Below, in pieces: positions 54,193 to 58,070 of a DNA stretch of 58,070 nt. Both the position numbers and the translations under genes were made by a program. The DNA lies in NCBI RefSeq assembly GCF_937129525.1, contig NZ_CAKZNK010000068.1, positions 1 to 58,070 on the forward strand, written 5' to 3'. The notes under the pieces were generated by a model that did no database searches, was not told where the DNA came from, and worked only from the letters and a program-made list of their open reading frames with translations. Numbering within the stretch: the stretch's first letter is position 1; each line of letters opens with the position of its first letter. The DNA comes from an uncultured Chloroflexus sp. (GTDB lineage Bacteria; Chloroflexota; Chloroflexia; Chloroflexales; Chloroflexaceae).

Positions 54193-54201
54193 TGGTATGA
54201 T
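54193..54201 (+). promoter_or_regulatory. Extended -10 promoter for trpA
   Basis: TGGTATGAT (TATGAT at 54196-54201) lies 38 bp before the trpA ATG. No clear -35 is visible and the ribosome site is weak (GAGAG). Confidence 0.45.
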
Positions 54202-54239
54202 GATAATCACAGCAAAAGAATGCGAGAGATAAACAAATT

Positions 54240-55040
54240 ATGAGCCGAATTGCCGAAACCTTTGCCAGACTCCGCTCGGAAGGGCGCATTGCCCTGATGC
54301 CCTATCTGACAGTTGGTTTTCCCGAGCGAGAGAGCACGCTCGAGCTGGTGCCAGCGCTAGAGGCAGCCGGCGCCAGCCTGTTTGAGTTGGGTGTGCCCTT
54401 TTCCGATCCGCTGGCCGATGGCGCTACCATCCAGCGCGCCACTCAGCGCGCCCTCGAGAATGGGATCACGATCACCGACTGCATCGACACGGTAGCCAGG
54501 TTGCGCGCGCGCAAGGTGATGGCGCCGTTACTCTTGATGGGCTACTACAATCCGTTGTTACGTCATGGCCTTGAGCGGGCATGCGCCGACCTTGCAGCCG
54601 CCGGCGGCGATGGCTGGATCATCCCGGATTTGCCGCTCGAAGAGGCTGCCGATTTGCAGCAGATTGCCGCCGCTCATAGTCTCGATCTCATTATGTTTGT
54701 TGCGCCCACAACGCCGCCAACCCGCATCGCGCAGATTGTGGCTCAGGCCAGTGGGTTTCTGTATATCGTCTCGCTAACCGGCGTGACCGGCGCGCGACAG
54801 GCATTGGCGAGCAATCTGTCCGATCTCATCGCCAGTGTGCGGCAGCAGACCGATTTGCCGCTTGTGGTCGGTTTCGGAATCAGTCAGCCATCCCATGTGG
54901 CGGAAGTTGCTCGACTGGCTGATGGCGCGATTGTCGGAAGCGCCCTTATCGATCGCATCGAGCGTTTGTCGCCGGGCGAACGAGTGTCCGGAGCGGCAGC
55001 CTACATTCGCGAATTGCTGAGTGCAGTGAGCCGAACGTAA
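54240..55040 (+). CDS. trpA: Tryptophan synthase alpha subunit
   Basis: TrpA cleaves indole-3-glycerol phosphate to indole, which is channelled to TrpB for tryptophan formation. The 266-residue TIM barrel has the catalytic Glu in [19 protein letters not shown] and the Asp in [17 protein letters not shown], and the phosphate-binding GVTGARQ and VVGFGISQP segments. TrpB is not in the window, so channelling relies on a distant gene. It starts its own transcription unit and is followed by a stand-alone RAM-domain gene after 18 bp. Confidence 0.95.
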   Translation: MSRIAETFARLRSEGRIALMPYLTVGFPERESTLELVPALEAAGASLFELGVPFSDPLADGATIQRATQRALENGITITDCIDTVARLRARKVMAPLLLMGYYNPLLRHGLERACADLAAAGGDGWIIPDLPLEEAADLQQIAAAHSLDLIMFVAPTTPPTRIAQIVAQASGFLYIVSLTGVTGARQALASNLSDLIASVRQQTDLPLVVGFGISQPSHVAEVARLADGAIVGSALIDRIERLSPGERVSGAAAYIRELLSAVSRT

Positions 55041-55058
55041 GCTAGAGAGGAGATGGCA

Positions 55059-55292
55059 ATGGAAGCGCGAGCGTATGTGTTGATCGAGGCCGAATCGGGC
55101 AAAATCGGCGAGGTATTGGCGGCGTTGCGCGCAATTGATGGCTTGATAGCGGTAGATGCCGTCACCGGGCCCTACGATATTGTGGCAACAGTCCAGACGC
55201 CTGATCCGCGCCAGATCGGTCGGCTGGTGATGAGTGAAATTCATGCAATTAGTGGCATTAAGCGCACGATCACGTGTATGGTGATTGGGTAA
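55059..55292 (+). CDS. Stand-alone Lrp/AsnC ligand-binding (RAM) domain protein
   Basis: The 77-residue protein matches the regulation-of-amino-acid-metabolism (RAM) domain: ARAYVLIEAESGKIGEV, a central GPYDIVATVQTPD and a C-terminal SGIKRTITCMVIG. There is no HTH. Such domains form multimeric rings that bind amino acids. An ATG at 55053 exists, but AGAGGAG (55046-55052) fits the ATG at 55059 better. Lying 18 bp after trpA, it may sense tryptophan or another amino acid. Confidence 0.85.
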   Translation: MEARAYVLIEAESGKIGEVLAALRAIDGLIAVDAVTGPYDIVATVQTPDPRQIGRLVMSEIHAISGIKRTITCMVIG

Positions 55293-55320
55293 GTAGGGCG
55301 CAGCGAGAAAGGGCAGTACA

Positions 55321-56259
55321 ATGGCTGAACACGTCCTGGAAAAGGGTAAAGTCCATCACAAGTGGGATAACAGTTTGCCTCCCGCGATTGAAATCGCTTC
55401 AGGCGATGTGGTTCATTGCGAGACTGCTGAAGTGACTAACAATCAGGTGACGCCCGGCTGTGATGCCAGCGTCTTGCTGAATCTCGATTTTTCCCAGCTT
55501 TACCCGCTGGCCGGCCCGATTTTTGTCAAAGATGCCATGCCCGGCGATGTGCTCGAGGTCGAGATTTTGCGCTTACAGCCACTCGATTGGGGTTGGACGG
55601 GGATTATTCCCGGTTTGGGTTTGCTTGCGCAAGATTTTACCGCTCCCTATATTCGCCACTTCGATCTCAGCAACGGACAGACGGCGCCACTCCGCGATGA
55701 TATTCATATTCCGATCCAGCCATTTTGCGGTACGATGGGTGTTGCTCTCGACGAGCCGGGCGCGTTCGATGTTCTCCCCACCGGTAAAGGCGGTGGCAAT
55801 ATCGATACCCGGCATCTCAATGTAGGGGCAAAACTCTACCTGCCGGTGTTCGTGCCCGGCGCCCTCTTCTCAGCAGGTGATTGTCACGCGGCGCAAGGCG
55901 ATGGCGAGGTGTGCGTTACCGGGATCGAATGTCCGATGCAGTTTTCGTTACGTTTTAACGTAATCAAAGGTCGGTCATTGAAGCCATGGCGGTACCACTT
56001 TTACACGCCTCCTGGCCCAATTCAGCCTGCCTATGACGCGCGTGGCTATTATGTGACTACGGCTATTGGTCCCGATCTGATGGAAAACGCGCGGAATGCC
56101 GTTCGTGATATGATTGAATGGTTGGGTGAGCATTACCAGCTCAGCCGCGAAGATGCCTATGTATTGTGCAGTCTGGCCGGTGATTTGCGTATCAGTCAGA
56201 TTGTCGATGCTCCTAACTGGTGTGTGTCGTTTTACATGGCGTTGAGCGTATTTCGTTAA
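55321..56259 (+). CDS. Acetamidase/formamidase family protein
   Basis: The 312-residue protein belongs to the FmdA/AmdA family that hydrolyses formamide, acetamide or related amides to the acid and ammonia. Visible features are SGDVVHCETAEVTNNQ, AMPGDVLEVEIL, PFCGTMGVALDEPG, VFVPGALFSAGDCHAAQGDGE and EDAYVLCSLAGDLRISQIV. They include the conserved His, Asp and Glu metal/active-site region (GDCHAAQGDGE). It gives a possible nitrogen-scavenging route. It is followed directly by a small membrane protein gene with no gap. Confidence 0.92.
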   Translation: MAEHVLEKGKVHHKWDNSLPPAIEIASGDVVHCETAEVTNNQVTPGCDASVLLNLDFSQLYPLAGPIFVKDAMPGDVLEVEILRLQPLDWGWTGIIPGLGLLAQDFTAPYIRHFDLSNGQTAPLRDDIHIPIQPFCGTMGVALDEPGAFDVLPTGKGGGNIDTRHLNVGAKLYLPVFVPGALFSAGDCHAAQGDGEVCVTGIECPMQFSLRFNVIKGRSLKPWRYHFYTPPGPIQPAYDARGYYVTTAIGPDLMENARNAVRDMIEWLGEHYQLSREDAYVLCSLAGDLRISQIVDAPNWCVSFYMALSVFR

Positions 56260-56520
56260 ATGATGACGAAAGATCCTTCACTTGCTCGTCGGTTGCGTTG
56301 GGCGGTGCGCGGCGCGCTGTTTCTGGCCTTGCTGTCGGTAGTGTTGGGTGGTGTGTTTACCGCTGTCATCGGGCTGTTCACCGGTCAGTTAGCGCCTGAT
56401 GCCGGTTGGAACCAGTGGCTGCGCGTGTTGTTACCGTCAATGCTGGTCTGGGGGCTGGGCGCGTTGCCGTTTGGCGCGGCGCTAGGTTTTTTCGCCTCAC
56501 TCATCTGGCGCGAAGTTTGA
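56260..56520 (+). CDS. Small membrane protein, unknown function
   Basis: The 86-residue protein has two hydrophobic segments (ALFLALLSVVLGGVFTAVIG, LLPSMLVWGLGALPFGAAL) and a basic N-terminus, indicating two transmembrane helices. No family recognised. It begins immediately after the acetamidase stop, so it is probably co-expressed. Its stop codon overlaps the -35 element of the tRNA promoter. Confidence 0.65.
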   Translation: MMTKDPSLARRLRWAVRGALFLALLSVVLGGVFTAVIGLFTGQLAPDAGWNQWLRVLLPSMLVWGLGALPFGAALGFFASLIWREV

Positions 56521-56545
56521 CTCTTCGCCGTAGCCGCGCTATAAT
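56517..56545 (+). promoter_or_regulatory. Promoter for tRNA-Pro
   Basis: TTGACT (56517-56522), a 17-bp spacer and TATAAT (56540-56545) give a near-consensus promoter about 10 bp before the tRNA. The -35 overlaps the last codons of the preceding gene. Confidence 0.75.
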
Positions 56546-56555
56546 CAGGGGCGTT

Positions 56556-56632
56556 CGGGGCGTAGCGCAGACCGGTAGCGCACCTGAATGGGGTTCAGGA
56601 GGTCGCTGGTTCAAATCCAGTCGCCCCGACCA
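56556..56632 (+). tRNA. tRNA-Pro (anticodon GGG)
   Basis: A complete 77-nt cloverleaf reads CGGGGCG / CGCCCCG for the acceptor stem, a 4-bp GCGC D stem, anticodon stem CCTGA / TCAGG with loop ATGGGGT (anticodon GGG, G37), and a 5-bp T stem with the TTCAAAT loop. CCA is encoded (56630-56632). It decodes CCC and CCU proline codons. An independent promoter and terminator flank it. Confidence 0.96.
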
Positions 56633-56640
56633 GGTTGCAT

Positions 56641-56675
56641 GCTGGCGAGAGTACTCTCGCCAGCTTCTCTTTTTT
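56641..56675 (+). terminator. Intrinsic terminator after tRNA-Pro
   Basis: The 24-nt self-complementary sequence 56641-56664 folds as a 10-bp stem with a GTAC loop and is followed by a TTCTC-plus-T tract to 56675. This is the clearest intrinsic terminator in the window. Confidence 0.9.
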
Positions 56676-56752
56676 GTCGTTCCATCAGGTGAGCAGTAAA
56701 TGATTTTTTCGCCGGTAATACTGGTAAAATGCCAATAATGAAGGTGCACATC

Positions 56753-56782
56753 TTGACACCCTCCATGGTTCGGCGCTATACT
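56753..56782 (+). promoter_or_regulatory. Promoter for the TPR protein gene
   Basis: TTGACA (56753-56758), an 18-bp spacer and TATACT (56777-56782) form a strong promoter. Transcription would begin near 56789, leaving about 100 nt of leader before the ATG at 56888. Confidence 0.7.
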
Positions 56783-56887
56783 GCAAGCATGTGGCGAATA
56801 CCATTCGCGCTGCTACCGCGTTCCCTCGACGCATAAGTTTATCTTTTTCACGCGGCGCCGGTCATAATCTACACGGGAGGATTTGGG

Positions 56888-58070
56888 ATGGCGACTATCA
56901 GCCTGCAAGACGCCTATACGCAAGCCAGAACATTCCTCGAGGCGAACCAGATCGAGCAGGCAATTGGCCTGACTCAACACATCCTCACCTATCATCCCGA
57001 CAATCTCGAGGCGCAGCGGATTCTTGGCGAGGCGTACCTCGCTCAGCGCGATTTGCCGGCGGCAGTGGCAGCGTTTGAGCGGGTGCTGCAGGCTGATCCC
57101 GAGAATATTCCGGCCCACGTGGGGTTGGGTATGGCCTACGAGTGGCAGGGTCGGCTCGACAAAGCCATTGCCGAATTTGAACAGGCACTTGAGATTCGCC
57201 CCGACATGCCGGAATTGCGCGCGCAACTGGTTCGTCTTTACACCGAGGCATGGGGGAGTGAGCATGCGGCGCTGCGTTTGAGTCGTTCTGGCCTGGCGCG
57301 CCTCTACGCCCGTGGTCAGATGTTGCCGCAGGCAATTCACGAGTTTCGCAATGTGGTTGCGGAACATCCCAGGCGACTTGATGCCTGGGTTGGCTTGATC
57401 GAAGCCCTCTGGCGCAATGATCAGCTCGATGAAGCGGTAGAAGTGAGTCGGCAGGCACTTAAGCAATATCCGCTCCTGCTCAAAGCGCATTTGATCCTCG
57501 GCGCTATCTTGCTGGCTGATGGTGATCAAGAGGGAATAGAGCACTGGCGCATTGCGCAGCGCCTTGATCCTTATCAGGTCGTGGCGCGCCTGCTCTTTGA
57601 GCCGCTACCGGCTGGTGTTCCGACGCCTGATGTGTCGTTGCCGGTATGGGACGAGGCTGAGTGGCGGCAGCGGCGCACAGTCGCAGCAACCCCCGCAGCC
57701 ACAATAACTGAAGATGATTTCTTTGCCGAAGCAGGCTGGCTGACCCCGGCAGCGCAGCCAGCAGCAGTAGCTGCTGGTGTCTCTGATGATGATTTGCTGG
57801 CCATGCTGCTCTTCTCGCCGCCGGCAGTAGCTGTCGAATCACCACCTCCATCTGGCGCGAGGACCCTCGGTGAGTCTGGCACAAATGGGGCCAAGACGGC
57901 AGTAATTGAACCGTCTGCTAGATTGTCAACTGAAGCAGGTCCGGAGCTATTCTTTTCAGAAGAGATCGCGCAGCTCGAGGGGAAGTCAGCGACGCCGACA
58001 ACGAGCGGTGAGCCAGAGCTGACGCCATTCTCGCTGGCCGATTTGGGGCTGTCGCCGGAAGAGATCGCGC
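56888..58070 (+). CDS. TPR-repeat protein (C-terminus outside the window)
   Basis: The frame is open from ATG 56888 (ribosome site GGGAGG at 56875-56880) to the right edge, at least 394 residues. The N-terminal part contains four to five tetratricopeptide repeats, e.g. AAVAAFERVLQADPENIPAH and DKAIAEFEQALEIRPDM, with the typical A-F-x-x-A-L-x-x-x-P spacing. After about residue 230 the sequence becomes Ala/Pro-rich and low complexity (positions 57680-57890), with DDFFAEAGW-like acidic/aromatic patches, and then ends LTPFSLADLGLSPEEIA. TPR proteins scaffold multiprotein assemblies. The partner is unknown. Confidence 0.85.
   Translation, partial: MATISLQDAYTQARTFLEANQIEQAIGLTQHILTYHPDNLEAQRILGEAYLAQRDLPAAVAAFERVLQADPENIPAHVGLGMAYEWQGRLDKAIAEFEQALEIRPDMPELRAQLVRLYTEAWGSEHAALRLSRSGLARLYARGQMLPQAIHEFRNVVAEHPRRLDAWVGLIEALWRNDQLDEAVEVSRQALKQYPLLLKAHLILGAILLADGDQEGIEHWRIAQRLDPYQVVARLLFEPLPAGVPTPDVSLPVWDEAEWRQRRTVAATPAATITEDDFFAEAGWLTPAAQPAAVAAGVSDDDLLAMLLFSPPAVAVESPPPSGARTLGESGTNGAKTAVIEPSARLSTEAGPELFFSEEIAQLEGKSATPTTSGEPELTPFSLADLGLSPEEIA

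Noticed and set aside
55321-56259. Link between the FmdB-like zinc protein at 17234-17470 and the formamidase-like gene
   Set aside because: The name FmdB comes from such an association elsewhere, but here the genes are 38 kb apart, so no functional tie is claimed.
56501-56749. An 82-residue minus-strand frame with LDLNQRPPEPHSGALP
   Set aside because: This is the antisense translation of tRNA-Pro, a well-known false ORF pattern in genomes. The tRNA explains the region.

Overview
The window reads as a chromosomal segment of a filamentous anoxygenic phototroph of the Chloroflexota, most plausibly Chloroflexus. This is inference from gene content. It has a PucC/BCD-type major facilitator of the kind tied to bacteriochlorophyll antenna assembly (52660-54078, minus), a B12-dependent class II ribonucleotide reductase (3172-5610), a glycolate-oxidase-like GlcE-GlcD fusion (29299-31578, minus), secreted DUF11-repeat and PD40 proteins, COG2229 GTPase and DUF4388 genes, and a moderately GC-rich base composition. 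There is no rRNA operon, prophage, insertion sequence or CRISPR array. The one RNA gene is tRNA-Pro(GGG).

Layout. 1-2.7 kb: the end of a glycosyltransferase, then a minus-strand pair (class V aminotransferase, alpha/beta hydrolase). 2.7-8.4 kb: nrdJ behind a long regulatory leader, a frameshifted AT-rich membrane glycosyltransferase, and trpD. 8.5-12.8 kb: a tandem-RCK membrane protein converging on an amidohydrolase and an AEC transporter. 13-19.5 kb: a 1248-residue secreted DUF11 protein, two small zinc proteins, a sugar nucleotidyltransferase and an orphan AAA+ ATPase. 19.8-25.6 kb, minus: old yellow enzyme, MFS transporter, GH1 beta-glucosidase and a UbiB-type kinase. 25.7-31.6 kb: a short hypothetical gene, a Thr/Pro-rich membrane-anchored protein with a DsbA-like lipoprotein, a LysE exporter, a SpoU-type methyltransferase and the GlcE-GlcD fusion. 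31.6-36.3 kb, minus: a MazF-like toxin with an XRE-ImmA partner, then two SPFH proteins. 36.7-42.1 kb: a secreted beta-propeller protein, an acyl-CoA synthetase and two hydrolases. 42.3-47.1 kb, plus: mnmA, two small membrane proteins, DUF1385, DUF4388, a COG2229 GTPase and HU. 47.2-52.6 kb: an M1 peptidase, a protein of unknown function, a NarL-type two-component pair and a LiaF-like membrane protein. 52.7-58 kb: the PucC-like transporter, trpA with a stand-alone RAM domain, an acetamidase, the tRNA and the start of a TPR protein.

How the parts relate. Most of the region is housekeeping or peripheral metabolism in short operons with 4-26 bp overlaps. trpD and trpA lie 46 kb apart. The most unusual parts are: (i) the XRE-ImmA/MazF operon, with an in-frame 45-bp coding repeat and a promoter embedded in a 10-bp inverted repeat; (ii) the shared C-terminal ending of the two large secreted proteins (LWIPIVVR and LFVPLVVR, each directly before the stop), which could be a surface-sorting signal; (iii) the DUF1385-DUF4388-GTPase run; (iv) the unknown protein coupled to a two-component system with a LiaF-like third partner; and (v) the glycosyltransferase whose frame would be restored by one extra TA in a (TA)3 run. 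Promoter, operator and terminator calls are by eye and not experimentally supported.
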